NCBI RefSeq assembly: GCF_003130075.1
Contig: NZ_NRCW01000002.1
Span: 124,001 to 188,000 of the forward strand
Length of the DNA stretch: 64,000 bases
Direction of reading: 5' to 3'
From: Aggregatibacter segnis
Lineage (GTDB): Bacteria; Pseudomonadota; Gammaproteobacteria; Enterobacterales; Pasteurellaceae
The notes below the pieces were generated by a model. It was given only the letters and a program-made list of their open reading frames with translations. It ran no database searches and was not told the DNA's origin. Both the position numbers and the translations under genes were made by a program. Position 1 is the stretch's first letter. Each line of letters opens with the position of its first letter. Positions 48,951 to 59,781 of the stretch are shown here, one piece after another.

Positions 48951-50966
48951 TTAAGTATCCATTTTTTTCAACACACAAAACGCCATACCACCTACATCAA
49001 CTTGCCGTTGTTGCTCCGTTAAGTTTGTTGTACCTGCCACGGCCTTCCAGTGTCCATCAAACGCGACGGGCAACATAAAAGACTGGGGTTCTGCTTTCGC
49101 ATTGATTAAGAAAAGCCATTGCTGATCTAATACCACTTGCAGCGCTTTGCTTTCCCGATTATGCCAATCCTTGGCTTGCATTGATTCTCCCTCAATATTG
49201 AGCCAAGTGACATTTTCATCTGACCACCAAACATCCCGTTGCAAACTTTGAATTTGTTTTCGTGTTGCAATCAGTTGTTTGGTTAAGTCAAATAATTCCT
49301 GATTGAAATCCTGCCATTTCAGCCACGTGATTTCATTATCCTGACAATAGGCGTTATTGTTACCGAATTGCGTGTTGCCGAATTCGTCACCGGCAAGCAA
49401 CATCGGTGTACCATTGCCCAGCAGCAAACTTGCCAATAATCCGCTTTGCGCTAAAACGCGCTGATTTTCCACCGCACTTTGGTGTTCGTCATTTAGGTCT
49501 AATTGACTGCCCTCAATGCCATGGTTGTAACTGTAATTTTCATTGCGACCATCGCGATTATCTTCGCCGTTCGCCTCGTTATGCTTATGGTTATAACTGA
49601 CCAAATCGCGTAACGTAAAACCATCATGAGCGGTAATAAAATTCAAGGTGGTGTGTGGCAAGCGTTCTTCTTGCTTGAACAGATCACTTGAGCCGGCAAA
49701 ACGTTCGGCAAATGCGCCCACTTTCCCACTTTTCCATAACCAAAAACGACACATATCATCACGGAAACGATCGTTCCATTCGGCAAAATAATGGGGAAAA
49801 CGCCCTAATTGATAACCGTAATGGCCAATATCCCAAGGCTCGCTGATGAATTTCACCTGCTGTAAACTCGGTGTTTGTGCGATATCGTCAAACAGTTTGG
49901 CGTGTGGATTGAAATCCGGTGACTCACGCCCTAATACCGTACCTAAATCAAAACGGAAACCATCCACGTGGCATTCTTCTACCCAATAACGTAGGCAATC
50001 CACCACCCATTTTCGAGTGATGTCATTGGATAAATTCAGCATATTGCCGCAACCCGTCCAGTTAATGTATTCGCCTTGTTCGTTTTGCCAATAATACGTC
50101 CGATCATCAATGCCACGTTGGCTGAACGTTGGGAATGGTTTTTCCGATTCTGCCGTGTGGTTAAATACCACATCTAAAATTACTTCAATTCCCGCTTCAT
50201 GTAACGCTTTCACCATGCTTTTAAATTCATACAACGGGTTTTCACGGTTTTCTTCGGAACAATATTTTGGCTCAACGGCAAACATGGCCAACGGGTTATA
50301 GCCCCAATAATTTTGTAGTCCTTTTTCTTGTAAGTGCGGTTCGTTTACGTGGTAATTAATCGGCAACAGCTCCACTGCCGTGACACCTAATGCTTTTAAA
50401 TACGCCACACTTTGCGTGTGAGCTAAACCGGCATAAGTTCCGCGTACGGTTTCCGGTAGTTCAGCACGTAATTGGCTAAAGCCTTTTACGCTTAGCTCAT
50501 AAATTACTGTCTCTGCCCAAGGTGTTTTCGGGGCTTTGTCGTTTTGCCAGTCAAAGGTGGTCTCAATAATTTGACCTTTCGGCGCAAATTCAGCGTTATC
50601 TCGTGGATCATTTAACTGAAAAATCGACCGCACTTCTGGCGAACTTAAATCCGGTTTACCCACCACGGCTTTCGCATAAGGATCAAGCATGAGCTTGTTT
50701 GGATTGGCCAAAGTGCGGTCATTTTCGGCGGTGATTCTAAAACCGTATTGCATACCGTTAGCCACACCGGAAAGCGCAATATGCCAAACATTTTCGCTGC
50801 GATGCATAGCAAAACGCTGCTCTTTTTTGCCGTTCTCAAACAGGCACAATTCCACAGCATCCGCCACAGAAGAATACAGTGCAAAGTGAGTGACTTGCTC
50901 GCCGTTTTCTTCATATTGGCTATAACCGAACGGATAAGCCTTGCCCTGATTTTTTACTGCAACCAT
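48951..50966 (-). CDS. glgX: Glycogen debranching enzyme
   Basis: GH13 isoamylase-type enzyme that removes short branches left by GlgP; 671 residues. The CBM48-like N-terminus (YPFGYSQYEENGEQVTHFAL) leads to the catalytic barrel with VILDVVFNHTAES, the nucleophile region DGFRFDLGTVLGR, the acid in KFISEPWDIGHYGYQLG, and NFITAHDGFTLRDLVSYN. Only three bases separate it from the glgB stop. A GlgX in the same operon as GlgP and MalQ points to full glycogen turnover. Confidence 0.97.
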   Translation of the reverse strand: MVAVKNQGKAYPFGYSQYEENGEQVTHFALYSSVADAVELCLFENGKKEQRFAMHRSENVWHIALSGVANGMQYGFRITAENDRTLANPNKLMLDPYAKAVVGKPDLSSPEVRSIFQLNDPRDNAEFAPKGQIIETTFDWQNDKAPKTPWAETVIYELSVKGFSQLRAELPETVRGTYAGLAHTQSVAYLKALGVTAVELLPINYHVNEPHLQEKGLQNYWGYNPLAMFAVEPKYCSEENRENPLYEFKSMVKALHEAGIEVILDVVFNHTAESEKPFPTFSQRGIDDRTYYWQNEQGEYINWTGCGNMLNLSNDITRKWVVDCLRYWVEECHVDGFRFDLGTVLGRESPDFNPHAKLFDDIAQTPSLQQVKFISEPWDIGHYGYQLGRFPHYFAEWNDRFRDDMCRFWLWKSGKVGAFAERFAGSSDLFKQEERLPHTTLNFITAHDGFTLRDLVSYNHKHNEANGEDNRDGRNENYSYNHGIEGSQLDLNDEHQSAVENQRVLAQSGLLASLLLGNGTPMLLAGDEFGNTQFGNNNAYCQDNEITWLKWQDFNQELFDLTKQLIATRKQIQSLQRDVWWSDENVTWLNIEGESMQAKDWHNRESKALQVVLDQQWLFLINAKAEPQSFMLPVAFDGHWKAVAGTTNLTEQQRQVDVGGMAFCVLKKMDT

Positions 50967-50969
50967 GCC

Positions 50970-53159
50970 TTATCCTTGATATTTCAAATAGAGGGTTGCC
51001 AATGGCGGAATCGAAACAGAAATAGAATGATCTCGTCCATGGCTTGAGATTGCCTCACTTTCCACTGCACCGCAGTTACCAAGATTTGAGCCTTCGTAAA
51101 AGGCTGAATCCGTATTTAACATTTCGTGATATTTACCGGTAACATTCACACCCATACGATAATCATGGCGTGGTACCGGCGTAAAGTTACTGATCACAAT
51201 AATGCGCTCGCCTTTGCTGCTACGTCGTTCAAAGGCAAATACAGAATTTTGCGCATCATCCACGACCAACCAATCGAAGCCTTGCGGATCAGAATCCAGT
51301 TCAAAGAGCGGTGCATTTTCGCGATAAATTTTATTGAGGTCTTTCACCAACTGTTGCATACCGATGTGCCATCTTCCGCCGATGGATTCATCCAATAAGA
51401 ACCAATCAAGGCTTTCGCGGTAATTCCATTCGCGACCTTGGGCAAATTCATTTCCCATGAACAATAATTTTTTACCCGGATAACCCCACATATAACCGTA
51501 ATAAGCACGTAAGTTAGCAAATTTTTGCCATGCATCGCCCGGCATTTTACCGATTAAGGAACATTTGCCATGCACCACTTCGTCATGAGAAAGTGGTAAT
51601 ACAAAGTTTTCGCTGTATTGATACACCATGCCGAAAGTCATTTGATTGTGGTGATATTGGCGATAGACCGGATCTTTTTCCATGTAAGAAAGGGTGTCAT
51701 TCATCCAACCCATATTCCATTTGAAATTAAAGCCCAAACCACCGTTTTCTGTCGGGTGTGTTACACCAGCGAACGAGGTCGATTCTTCCGCAATGGAAAC
51801 CGCCCCTTGCACTTCACTATGAATTTTCCAGTTGGTGTGTTTTAAGAATTCAATGGCTTCTAAATTTTCCCGTCCGCCGTATTGGTTCGGAATCCATTCT
51901 CCCTCGGCACGGCTGTAATCACGATAAATCATGGAGGCCACCGCATCGACACGAATACCGTCAATCCCGAAACGTTCAATCCAATATAAAGCGTTACTGG
52001 ATAAGAAGTTTTTCACTTCGTTGCGACCATAGTTGTAAATGAGCGTGTTCCAGTCTTGATGGAATCCTTCGCGCGGATCGGCGTGTTCATATAATGCCGT
52101 GCCGTCAAAAGCCACTAAACCATGGGTATCGCTTGGGAAATGACCCGGTACCCAGTCCAAAATCACGTTGATGCCGGCTTCATGGGCGCGTTTAACTAAA
52201 CGTTTAAACCCTTCCGGTGTACCAAAACGGCTGGTTGGAGAATACAGACCTAGCGGTTGATAGCCCCAAGACCCATCAAATGGGAATTCGGAAAGCGGTA
52301 AAAACTCAATGTGCGTAAAGCCCATTTCTTTTACATAAGGAATCAATTCATCGCCGATTTGGTCGTAATCTAACCAGAAATTATTTTCTAAATTACGACG
52401 CCAAGAGCCTAGGTGCACTTCATAAATGGAAATCGGTTGATCCCATTGGTTGGCTTTGCGGCGGGCTTCTGTCATTGGCACAATATCGGGCAACGCACTA
52501 ATTTGTGACGCTGTATCAGGACGTAACTGTGAACTGAAGGCATAAGGGTCAGCTTTTAAGCGTAAATTGCCGTGGCAATCAATTAATTCAAATTTATATA
52601 ACTGCCCTAACGACACTTTCGGCAGGAATAATTCCCATACGCCGCTTGCCGGATGTAAACGCATCGGATGGCGACGACCGTCCCAATAGTTGAAATCCCC
52701 GACTACAGAAACTCGTTTCGCGTTCGGTGCCCACAAACGGAAGTTCACACCGGAAACACCATCACATTCGATAAAATGCGCACCTAACACTTCATACGGA
52801 CGCAAGAATGAGCCTTCAGCTAAAAGCCATTCATCCAAATCATTAATCATTGGATGATAACGATAAGGGTCTTCAAGGATTTGCGATTCTTTACCCCAAT
52901 ACACTTGCAATTGATAGGCAAAGAAATCACGGGTTTTCGGCACAACACCGGCAAAAAAACCTCTGTCATCTAAGCAATCCAATTCACAGACGGTGTCTTG
53001 ATTTTCTTTATCAATGACGCTGACACGACACGCATCCGGCAATAAGGCACGAATTTCAATGCCGTTATCGGTTTCGTGCATACCCAATACGGAAAAAGGA
53101 TCAGAATGTGTTCCATCAAAAAATTGATTAATCACGGATTGCGCTACTAGTTGGGTCAT
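50970..53159 (-). CDS. glgB: 1,4-alpha-glucan branching enzyme
   Basis: Makes alpha-1,6 branches; 729 residues with two N-terminal CBM48-like domains ([20 protein letters not shown]; then [18 protein letters not shown] near 150). The GH13 barrel has [13 protein letters not shown], the nucleophile in [19 protein letters not shown], the acid in [10 protein letters not shown] and [12 protein letters not shown]. 12 bases follow the malQ stop. Confidence 0.98.
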   Translation of the reverse strand: MTQLVAQSVINQFFDGTHSDPFSVLGMHETDNGIEIRALLPDACRVSVIDKENQDTVCELDCLDDRGFFAGVVPKTRDFFAYQLQVYWGKESQILEDPYRYHPMINDLDEWLLAEGSFLRPYEVLGAHFIECDGVSGVNFRLWAPNAKRVSVVGDFNYWDGRRHPMRLHPASGVWELFLPKVSLGQLYKFELIDCHGNLRLKADPYAFSSQLRPDTASQISALPDIVPMTEARRKANQWDQPISIYEVHLGSWRRNLENNFWLDYDQIGDELIPYVKEMGFTHIEFLPLSEFPFDGSWGYQPLGLYSPTSRFGTPEGFKRLVKRAHEAGINVILDWVPGHFPSDTHGLVAFDGTALYEHADPREGFHQDWNTLIYNYGRNEVKNFLSSNALYWIERFGIDGIRVDAVASMIYRDYSRAEGEWIPNQYGGRENLEAIEFLKHTNWKIHSEVQGAVSIAEESTSFAGVTHPTENGGLGFNFKWNMGWMNDTLSYMEKDPVYRQYHHNQMTFGMVYQYSENFVLPLSHDEVVHGKCSLIGKMPGDAWQKFANLRAYYGYMWGYPGKKLLFMGNEFAQGREWNYRESLDWFLLDESIGGRWHIGMQQLVKDLNKIYRENAPLFELDSDPQGFDWLVVDDAQNSVFAFERRSSKGERIIVISNFTPVPRHDYRMGVNVTGKYHEMLNTDSAFYEGSNLGNCGAVESEAISSHGRDHSISVSIPPLATLYLKYQG

Positions 53160-53171
53160 AATAAATCCTCG

Positions 53172-55265
53172 CTAAGCTCTGCGGGCTTGATTAATTAAAG
53201 AGAAAAATGCGGTCATTTGCGCATCATCAAAAATAAGTTCTAAGGATTGGCTTAATTTTTTCCGCCAATTCGGATATTCCGTTGAAGTGCCAGGCAAATT
53301 GAATGACACTTCTTGGCTCAATAAATTTTCTAATTGCACGCCCACCAACTGGCTTGCACTTTCTGCCAAATAACGGTGAATTTGACGGTTCAAATTGTCG
53401 TGCATAGCCATACTTAAAGCATCGCCCCAATAATCGGGCGGTAAATAACCGTCGCGGTGCAAGCTGTCTAATAAGGCTTGTTTATCTACGACGCGTTGAT
53501 CATATTTTTCTTTTAACACGTCGCCCTCTAAAATGCCGAGCTGACCGAATAACGCCAAATCAAGGCAATGCCAGAAACTTTGCAAAGAGGGGACATCATG
53601 GGTGCCGATGGTGGCAAAGGCATGTGGTGGGAAATCCTGTTTAAGCGGATACATTTTGTTACGTTGTGCAAAATACAACACAAAATACGAGAAAATACGA
53701 AACTCGTTTAATTTCAACCGCACTTCATCAGGTACCGTGCCTAAATCTTCACCAATCACTAAACATTGGTTGCGTTGGCTTTCAATGGCAAGAATCGCCA
53801 TCAGCTCATCAAACGGATAATGCACATAAGCGCCATCTGCCGCTGTTTTATTTTCCGGAATCAGCCACAAGCGGAATAAGCCCATCACATGATCGATACG
53901 CAACACGCCAAAGTTCTGCATATTGGCACGCAACATCTCAATAAACGGCTGGAAACCACGCGCCTTTAACACACTTGGATTGTAGGGCGGCAAATTCCAA
54001 TTCTGTCCGACAGGGCCCAACGGATCAGGCGGCGCACCGACAGACGCGTTTACACAATAAAGTTCCGGATCAGACCATACATCGGCACTTCCGCGAGAGC
54101 TGTTTACGGCTAAATCGCCATAAATGCCAAGCTGCATTCCCACTTGACGGCATAACGCTTGTAGCTCACTTAATTGTTGTGATGTCGCCCATTGTAACCA
54201 CGCGAAGAATTCCACTTGCGCTTCATGTTCTTTTAACAAGGCTTTGCGGTCACGCGCTGAGAGCGTTTGCCACGCTTTACGCCAGCCCAACCAACCAATG
54301 GTATTTTCTTCCGCCTGTTGGTGTTCATGCTCAATTCCATCTAACACATTAAAGAGCCCTTGCAATAACAACGCTTCGCCTTGAGCTTTTTTGAAGGCAT
54401 CAAAATCTTGGCGACGGGCGATGATTTGTGCAGATTTGCTACGTTTAAAGAAATCGAATAGTTGTTCAAGTGCGGTCAGTTTTAGCTGCATGATTTCGCC
54501 GTAAGCCACCGTTTTGGCTTCACGCAAGGAGGTTATTTGTTCTTGCACAGGTGCAGAATGAAACCACGTTTGTACGGAACGGGATAATTTAAATTCCGGC
54601 AAAGCGGCAACATCCAAATAAATAAAATTTAACCAACGGCGGGAGGACGAACTATAAGGGCTTGCCCATTCCGGCACGGCGGGATACATCAAATGCAACG
54701 GATTAATACCAATAAAATCTGCACCCTGTTTTGCGCCCTGTTCGATTAAATAAGCTAAATCACCGAAGTCGCCAATGCCCCAGTTGGTTTGAGAACGTAA
54801 ACTATATAACTGAACATTTATCCCCCAGGCTTTTTTCGATTGCAACACCGGCGGTTGATAGGCGGTACGCGGCGCTACCAACACACGAATCACATATTTT
54901 TGATTCGCCGTGGAAAGATTTAATTGATAGTAACCAAATGGTAATGAAGGCAATAAAAGCGATTGGCTTGAAGAACAGGTTTGTTCAACACATTTTTTAC
55001 CTTGTTCATCAAGAAGTTGAATATTTAGGGAAACAGGCTCGGAAAGGAATAAACGCGCTAAATCATAATGAATCGGCTCGTTTTCAAAGGCGGTAATCAC
55101 ATCATCGAACGCCCCTTTTTCCCGTTTACTCGGCGGTTGCAAAAGTGCGGTGAAATAACGTAACGTTTCCGGAGGCGCATAAATCAAATGCCCATCGATA
55201 TCATAATGAGAAAGCGAAATGCCAACATCTTCAGCAGAGCGTTTAAGAGAATCAGAAACTTGCAT
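53172..55265 (-). CDS. malQ: 4-alpha-glucanotransferase (amylomaltase)
   Basis: GH77 enzyme that shuffles maltodextrin units; 697 residues, the long proteobacterial form with an N-terminal beta-sandwich. Motifs are INPLHLMYP, QLGIYGDLAVNSSRGSADVW, the nucleophile in FGVLRIDHVMGLFRLW, the acid in CLVIGEDLGTVPDEVR and FATIGTHDVPSLQSFW. It leads the operon, which ties maltodextrin recycling from GlgP to glycogen synthesis. A CRP-like site lies about 90 bases upstream. Confidence 0.97.
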   Translation of the reverse strand: MQVSDSLKRSAEDVGISLSHYDIDGHLIYAPPETLRYFTALLQPPSKREKGAFDDVITAFENEPIHYDLARLFLSEPVSLNIQLLDEQGKKCVEQTCSSSQSLLLPSLPFGYYQLNLSTANQKYVIRVLVAPRTAYQPPVLQSKKAWGINVQLYSLRSQTNWGIGDFGDLAYLIEQGAKQGADFIGINPLHLMYPAVPEWASPYSSSSRRWLNFIYLDVAALPEFKLSRSVQTWFHSAPVQEQITSLREAKTVAYGEIMQLKLTALEQLFDFFKRSKSAQIIARRQDFDAFKKAQGEALLLQGLFNVLDGIEHEHQQAEENTIGWLGWRKAWQTLSARDRKALLKEHEAQVEFFAWLQWATSQQLSELQALCRQVGMQLGIYGDLAVNSSRGSADVWSDPELYCVNASVGAPPDPLGPVGQNWNLPPYNPSVLKARGFQPFIEMLRANMQNFGVLRIDHVMGLFRLWLIPENKTAADGAYVHYPFDELMAILAIESQRNQCLVIGEDLGTVPDEVRLKLNEFRIFSYFVLYFAQRNKMYPLKQDFPPHAFATIGTHDVPSLQSFWHCLDLALFGQLGILEGDVLKEKYDQRVVDKQALLDSLHRDGYLPPDYWGDALSMAMHDNLNRQIHRYLAESASQLVGVQLENLLSQEVSFNLPGTSTEYPNWRKKLSQSLELIFDDAQMTAFFSLINQARRA

Positions 55266-55354
55266 ATAAACCTACAACTCAATACAACATAAAATAACGA
55301 TTTATAAGTATTGTAGTGAAGGGGCAGGTAAAAACAACGTTTTTAATCCAAATT

Positions 55355-55370
55355 AGTGATCTCCATCAAA
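55355..55370 (-). promoter_or_regulatory. CRP-like site upstream of the glycogen operon
   Basis: AGTGA-TCTCCA-TCAAA, two mismatches from TGTGA-N6-TCACA, about 90 bases before malQ. cAMP-CRP control of glycogen genes is known in E. coli; here it is a pattern match only. Confidence 0.4.
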
Positions 55371-55442
55371 ATAAATCTTTCAGTATTTACAAGGATTAAG
55401 CAGTAATTTTGGCTGAATTTTCAATCGTCTGTTTGGCGAATG

Positions 55443-55472
55443 AAAAAAGCTCACTTTACGTGAGCCTTTTAA
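55443..55472 (-). terminator. ycgN terminator
   Basis: GGCTCAC-GTAAA-GTGAGC followed by TTTTTT on the minus strand, 40 bases after the ycgN stop. Confidence 0.75.
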
Positions 55473-55511
55473 AAAGAATAATGCTTTTTGATGTCATGAA
55501 TCGTTTAACGT

Positions 55512-55961
55512 TTAAACCGATTGTTCTTCATCCACAACAAACTCAAACCAATCAATGACATCACACTCATGAATGCCGTTTTGGATTAACACGCCTGCAC
55601 GTTGAACGCTTTTAGAATCACCACTAATTAACGGGTGCCATGACGGCAACGGTTTACCTTCATAAAGCAAACGATAGGCGCAAGTCGCTGGCAGCCAACC
55701 AAATTCAGGTAAATTGTCTTTGGTCAGTTTGGTGCAATCCTCTTCCAACTCAAAACGTTTCAAATAATGAGCGCACTTTCCTGTTTCTAAATCCAACAAA
55801 TTGCACGCGATACGGGTGTAATACAAACGCTCATATTTGCCCTCGCCATCAATATATTTACGATAGCAACACTTGCCGCAACCATCACATAATGCCTCCC
55901 ATTCGGCATCATTCATATCAAGCAGGTTTTTGTGTCGCCAGAAATCAGGTTCTAATTGCAT
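55512..55961 (-). CDS. ycgN: YcgN-family cysteine-cluster protein (UPF0260)
   Basis: A 149-residue cytoplasmic protein with a zinc- or iron-binding cysteine cluster: CDGCGKCCYRK near residue 25, further cysteines in RIACNLLDLETGKCAHY and CTKL, and WLPATCAYR. The family (CxxCxxCC) is widely conserved and of unknown function. I chose the ATG at 55961, whose start MQLEPDFWRHKNL matches relatives; the longer frame adds 35 residues of shadow sequence. It is a single gene ended by hairpins on both sides. Confidence 0.9.
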   Translation of the reverse strand: MQLEPDFWRHKNLLDMNDAEWEALCDGCGKCCYRKYIDGEGKYERLYYTRIACNLLDLETGKCAHYLKRFELEEDCTKLTKDNLPEFGWLPATCAYRLLYEGKPLPSWHPLISGDSKSVQRAGVLIQNGIHECDVIDWFEFVVDEEQSV

Positions 55962-56049
55962 AAAATTATTTACCGGTTTGGTTTTAAAAGCGGAAATTAT
56001 AGTGAGGAACGCAGCCTGTGACAAATACTGAAAGAGAGGTTTGCAAAAA

Positions 56050-56118
56050 CAAAAAAGTGCGGTCAATATTGACGATGTTTTTCAACGGAAAAAACACATC
56101 GGATATTGACCGCACTTA
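56050..56118 (-). terminator. codA terminator from extended inverted uptake signals
   Basis: AAGTGCGGTCAATATT pairs with its complement, and pairing resumes further in (CGATGT / ACATCG). It lies 18 bases after the codA stop. Confidence 0.75.
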
Positions 56119-56135
56119 TCCTTAAAAATAACAGA

Positions 56136-57398
56136 TTAACGATAGGTGACGCGTTCGTTATCGTTTAAATGAATGGTCGTTTCAGCTAATTTGGTTTCTG
56201 CAATGACCTTACCGAGGCGAATAGAATAACGTGTCGGCACTTGACGACGTACTGCATCAAAGCCATTCTCTGCCGGTAAAATGATAAAGTTAGCGGCATT
56301 TCCTTCTTCCACGCCATAACCTTGCAACCCTAGCGCTTTTGCACTGTTTTCAGTCACTAATTTTAAGCCGTCGTTAATTTGTCCGTAGCCCATGAGTTGG
56401 CAAACGTGTAACCCCATGTGTAACACCTGCAACATATTCGCGGTTCCCAACGGATACCAAGGGTCGAATACGTCATCATGGCCAAAACACACGTTGATAT
56501 TGTTTTTCAACATCTCTTTGACGCGCGTCACACCACGACGTTTTGGATAAGTATCGAATCGACCTTGCAAATGAATGTTGACGAGCGGATTGGCCACAAA
56601 ATGAATTTTGGATAATTTCAACAAACGGAAAAGACGAGAGGCATAGGCGTTATTGTACGAATGCATTGCAGTGGTATGGCTCGCCGTCACTTTGTCGCCC
56701 ATTTCATATTTCAATGCTAATGCGGCAACCGTTTCCACAAAACGGGATTGTTCATCGTCAATTTCATCACAGTGAATATCGATTTGTTTGTTGTATTTGC
56801 GCGCAATATTGAAGGCAATGTGCATAGATTCCACACCGTATTCACGGGTAAATTCAAAATGCGGAATGCCGCCCACCACATCTGCGCCCATTGCCATGGC
56901 TTGATCTAACAAGGCTTCGCCGTTCGGATAAGACAAAATCCCCTCTTGTGGAAAAGCCACAATTTGAAGATCGACCCAAGGAGCCACTTCTTTTTTCACT
57001 TCGAGCATGGCTTTGAGTGCAGTTAACGTTGGGTCGGACACATCCACATGGGTACGCACATGTTGCACGCCATTTGCGATTTGCCATTTTAAGGTTTTCC
57101 ACGCGCGGGATTTCACATCCTCATGGCTCAATAAAGATTTTCGTTCAGCCCAACGTTCAATCCCTTCAAATAAGGTACCGGATTGGTTCCAGTTCGGTTG
57201 TCCTGCGGTTTGTGTCGCATCTAAATGAATGTGCGGTTCAACAAACGGCGGATACACAATGCCCTGTTCGCCGTCTAAAATGTCACCGGAAAAATCAATT
57301 TGTTCTTCGTTAGGCAGAATACGGGCAATCTTGCCGTCTTCAATGGCAATCTGCCATAAGCCTTCACGCCCGTTAATATGAATATTTTTAACTAACAT
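56136..57398 (-). CDS. codA: Cytosine deaminase
   Basis: Amidohydrolase that converts cytosine to uracil and ammonia for pyrimidine salvage; 420 residues. Metal ligands appear in [14 protein letters not shown] near residue 60, [14 protein letters not shown] near 210, [12 protein letters not shown] and [11 protein letters not shown] with the terminal metal aspartate. AGGAGCG precedes the ATG. Nine bases separate it from codB, so it is imported cytosine that the enzyme uses. The unit lies behind a PurR box. Confidence 0.96.
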   Translation of the reverse strand: MLVKNIHINGREGLWQIAIEDGKIARILPNEEQIDFSGDILDGEQGIVYPPFVEPHIHLDATQTAGQPNWNQSGTLFEGIERWAERKSLLSHEDVKSRAWKTLKWQIANGVQHVRTHVDVSDPTLTALKAMLEVKKEVAPWVDLQIVAFPQEGILSYPNGEALLDQAMAMGADVVGGIPHFEFTREYGVESMHIAFNIARKYNKQIDIHCDEIDDEQSRFVETVAALALKYEMGDKVTASHTTAMHSYNNAYASRLFRLLKLSKIHFVANPLVNIHLQGRFDTYPKRRGVTRVKEMLKNNINVCFGHDDVFDPWYPLGTANMLQVLHMGLHVCQLMGYGQINDGLKLVTENSAKALGLQGYGVEEGNAANFIILPAENGFDAVRRQVPTRYSIRLGKVIAETKLAETTIHLNDNERVTYR

Positions 57399-57407
57399 TT
57401 ATCGCTC

Positions 57408-58634
57408 CTATTTGAACGCCAATTTTTTACCGAATAACGGCGTTAACACAAAATAAGCCGCAGCACCGCCAATAACGGCATTTAACGGAATAATACCCGG
57501 TAAGAATTTACCGCACGCGATACCGATAGCTACAGAGATAATTGCCGTCCAGTTGATGCTAACAAATCTGGCTTGTTCAAAATTGGCATAGGCTTTATTA
57601 CGTAAAATATAGTCGGCAATGATCACGCCACCAATCGGTGGAATCGCGGCAGATAAAAACGTTAACCAGCCCACAAAGTTGTTGTATAACCACAAGGCGC
57701 AAAGCGTACCGATCACACCATTTAACACCGATAATGGACGGCTACTCCAGCCGGTAATGTTGGCGAACCCCAAACCGGAGGCATAAAGCGCGTTATCGTT
57801 AGTGGTCCAAATGTTTAAACCAAGGACAATAATCGCCGGCAGAATTAATCCTTGTGCAACCATCACATCAGAAATATCAGACATCCCCGTCACTGCTGCC
57901 CCGGCGGCGCCAAAGACGAACATTAATGAGTTGCCCAAGAAGAACGCAATCATACTGATTAAAATCGCTTGTCTGGCTTTGCGTCCGAAACGCACGAAGT
58001 CTGCCGTTAATGAACCGGCACTGATGAAAGAGCCCACAACCAAGGTAATTGCCATTGGTAAAGAAATGTCGTTTTTCGGCATGATATTTTCTAACACAGA
58101 TAAGCCACCGGCATCCGTTACCGCCAAATACACCGAATAAGAACCAAGCACCGCAATTGCCGGCACAGCGATAGTGGAAAGAATGGTCAGTGCAGAAATG
58201 CCGAAGAAAACCGTAATGGTCATTAATAAACCTGAGCCTAAAATTAAATAGTTCACATCAATGCCGGTAACTTTATTAACCGGAATCGCAAACATCGCCA
58301 CCCCGACACCGAACCAGCCCACTTGGGTGCCGCCTAAAATTAAAGATGGCAACCAAGAGCCTTTCACACCGAAGGAATAACGCGCCAAAACATGGGTTGT
58401 TAAGCCGGTTTTTGCACCGATGTAGCCAAGAAATGACGTGTAAATCCCTAACATTAAGTTACCGATGATCACGGCTAACCAGAAATCATGGTAAGTGAGT
58501 GATGTGCCCAGCGTGCCGCCCGTCCACATACTTGCAGAGAAAAACGTTAATCCCAGCATAACAAACGTCAGCGCCACGGCACCTTTACGTTCATGTTGTG
58601 GAACGGGCTTCAAACTAAAATTTTCAGAACTCAT
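57408..58634 (-). CDS. codB: Cytosine permease
   Basis: NCS1-family inner membrane transporter of 408 residues, with about 12 hydrophobic segments. GTLGTSLTYHDFWLAVIIGN near residue 40, GAKTGLTTHVLARYSFGVKG and LGGTQVGWFGVGVAMFA are family signatures. It is first in codBA; the PurR operator 57 bases upstream suggests purine repression, as known for E. coli codBA. Confidence 0.95.
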   Translation of the reverse strand: MSSENFSLKPVPQHERKGAVALTFVMLGLTFFSASMWTGGTLGTSLTYHDFWLAVIIGNLMLGIYTSFLGYIGAKTGLTTHVLARYSFGVKGSWLPSLILGGTQVGWFGVGVAMFAIPVNKVTGIDVNYLILGSGLLMTITVFFGISALTILSTIAVPAIAVLGSYSVYLAVTDAGGLSVLENIMPKNDISLPMAITLVVGSFISAGSLTADFVRFGRKARQAILISMIAFFLGNSLMFVFGAAGAAVTGMSDISDVMVAQGLILPAIIVLGLNIWTTNDNALYASGLGFANITGWSSRPLSVLNGVIGTLCALWLYNNFVGWLTFLSAAIPPIGGVIIADYILRNKAYANFEQARFVSINWTAIISVAIGIACGKFLPGIIPLNAVIGGAAAYFVLTPLFGKKLAFK

Positions 58635-58690
58635 TTTTGTATCCTTTCAAAGTAAAAAAATCGGCAAATTCTAATCCTTAGCCAAGCCAA

Positions 58691-58706
58691 AAGCAAACGT
58701 TTGCTT
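58691..58706 (-). promoter_or_regulatory. PurR operator of codBA
   Basis: AAGCAAACGTTTGCTT, a perfect palindrome with the invariant GCAAACGTTTGC core of PurR sites, between the upstream terminator and codB. Confidence 0.85.
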
Positions 58707-58720
58707 TATGAAAAAAAATA

Positions 58721-58784
58721 AAAGTGCGGTCAACATCTAGCGTGTTTTTCAATTAAAAAAACATCGTCAATGTTGACCGCACTT
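58721..58784 (-). terminator. Terminator from extended inverted uptake signals upstream of codB
   Basis: AAGTGCGGTCAACAT pairs with its complement; an inner stem GTTTTT / AAAAAC lies within. It follows the stop of the DUF6882-like gene by ten bases. Confidence 0.75.
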
Positions 58785-58793
58785 CCTCTCACA

Positions 58794-59498
58794 CTACCCT
58801 TTCAGCTGCGACAAACGCCCTTCTTCATTAAAAATACCGACAATTTCTTTTTCACCACGACGGGCGATTAAATGGGTTTCCGTATTTTCGATAATGCGAT
58901 ATTCCTTTGCCGTTACATAATGTTGTAACACTTTTTTCTGGGCTTTAATTTCAAATAAGGAAATGAATTGCGGATAAACCGACAAGATTCTCAAATGTTC
59001 TTCTTCCAAAGAGAATGTCTTGCGTAAACTGCGATCTTTCACCGTCACCAACAATGCACCTGCACCAAAATTGCCCACGTAATAGCCGTCAGACTCAAAC
59101 ATGCCCAACGCAACTAATCCAAAACTATGCACGTCATTTAAGGCAAGTTCCCGATTAGGTTTTGTGAGTTCATCAATTTTGTATTTTTTGCCGTAAGCAC
59201 GAAATTCTTTCGCTTGTTCCAGCAACTTCGCAGGAATATTGGCGGCTTGGTTTGCCCAACTCCAAAGCCAAGTTTGACTCTCAAAAGAAAAAGAGCCCAA
59301 CACCTGAACCGGATAAGTATATTGCTCGCCAAAGGTGATTTTCCCGGTTTTCAAATCCACGTTCCAATCCAAATTCTCTACTCGCTCGGCAAAATCAAGC
59401 TGCTTTTCAAACCCAATAATGGCATAGCGATCGTATAAGCTGGAAAAACTTTTATAGCCGCTAAATTGAATCATGCCGAATATTTTTTTAAATAACAC
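58794..59498 (-). CDS. DUF6882-like protein
   Basis: A 234-residue soluble protein. The stretch GSFSFESQTWLWSWANQA near residue 65 is the clearest family trait of DUF6882, a group of unknown function seen mainly in small cytosolic proteins. The downstream part (LVALGMFESDGYYVGNFGAG) fits too. No signal peptide or catalytic motif. It is a stand-alone gene followed by an uptake-signal terminator. I assign no function. Confidence 0.75.
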   Translation of the reverse strand: MLFKKIFGMIQFSGYKSFSSLYDRYAIIGFEKQLDFAERVENLDWNVDLKTGKITFGEQYTYPVQVLGSFSFESQTWLWSWANQAANIPAKLLEQAKEFRAYGKKYKIDELTKPNRELALNDVHSFGLVALGMFESDGYYVGNFGAGALLVTVKDRSLRKTFSLEEEHLRILSVYPQFISLFEIKAQKKVLQHYVTAKEYRIIENTETHLIARRGEKEIVGIFNEEGRLSQLKG

Positions 59499-59781
59499 GA
59501 AGGTTTCTCCTGACTGGTTTAATAAAAGTGCGGTGCGTTTTTAAATTGTTTTTTAGGTCTGATAGACACACCGCGTAAATGTGAGTAATTTCATATTTTC
59601 TTTGATTAGAGGTAAAACATACGTCGGATAAACACGCCATAGAAAAATTCACCACCGCTAAAAGATAGTTAACTTACATAAATTCCGCAGAAAATTCGAT
59701 AGCGAAGGTACAATAAATTCTTTAAAATGTAGCGACCTTGATATTCAGGGCTCTTTTTATTCATGAAAATATAAGGATTCT

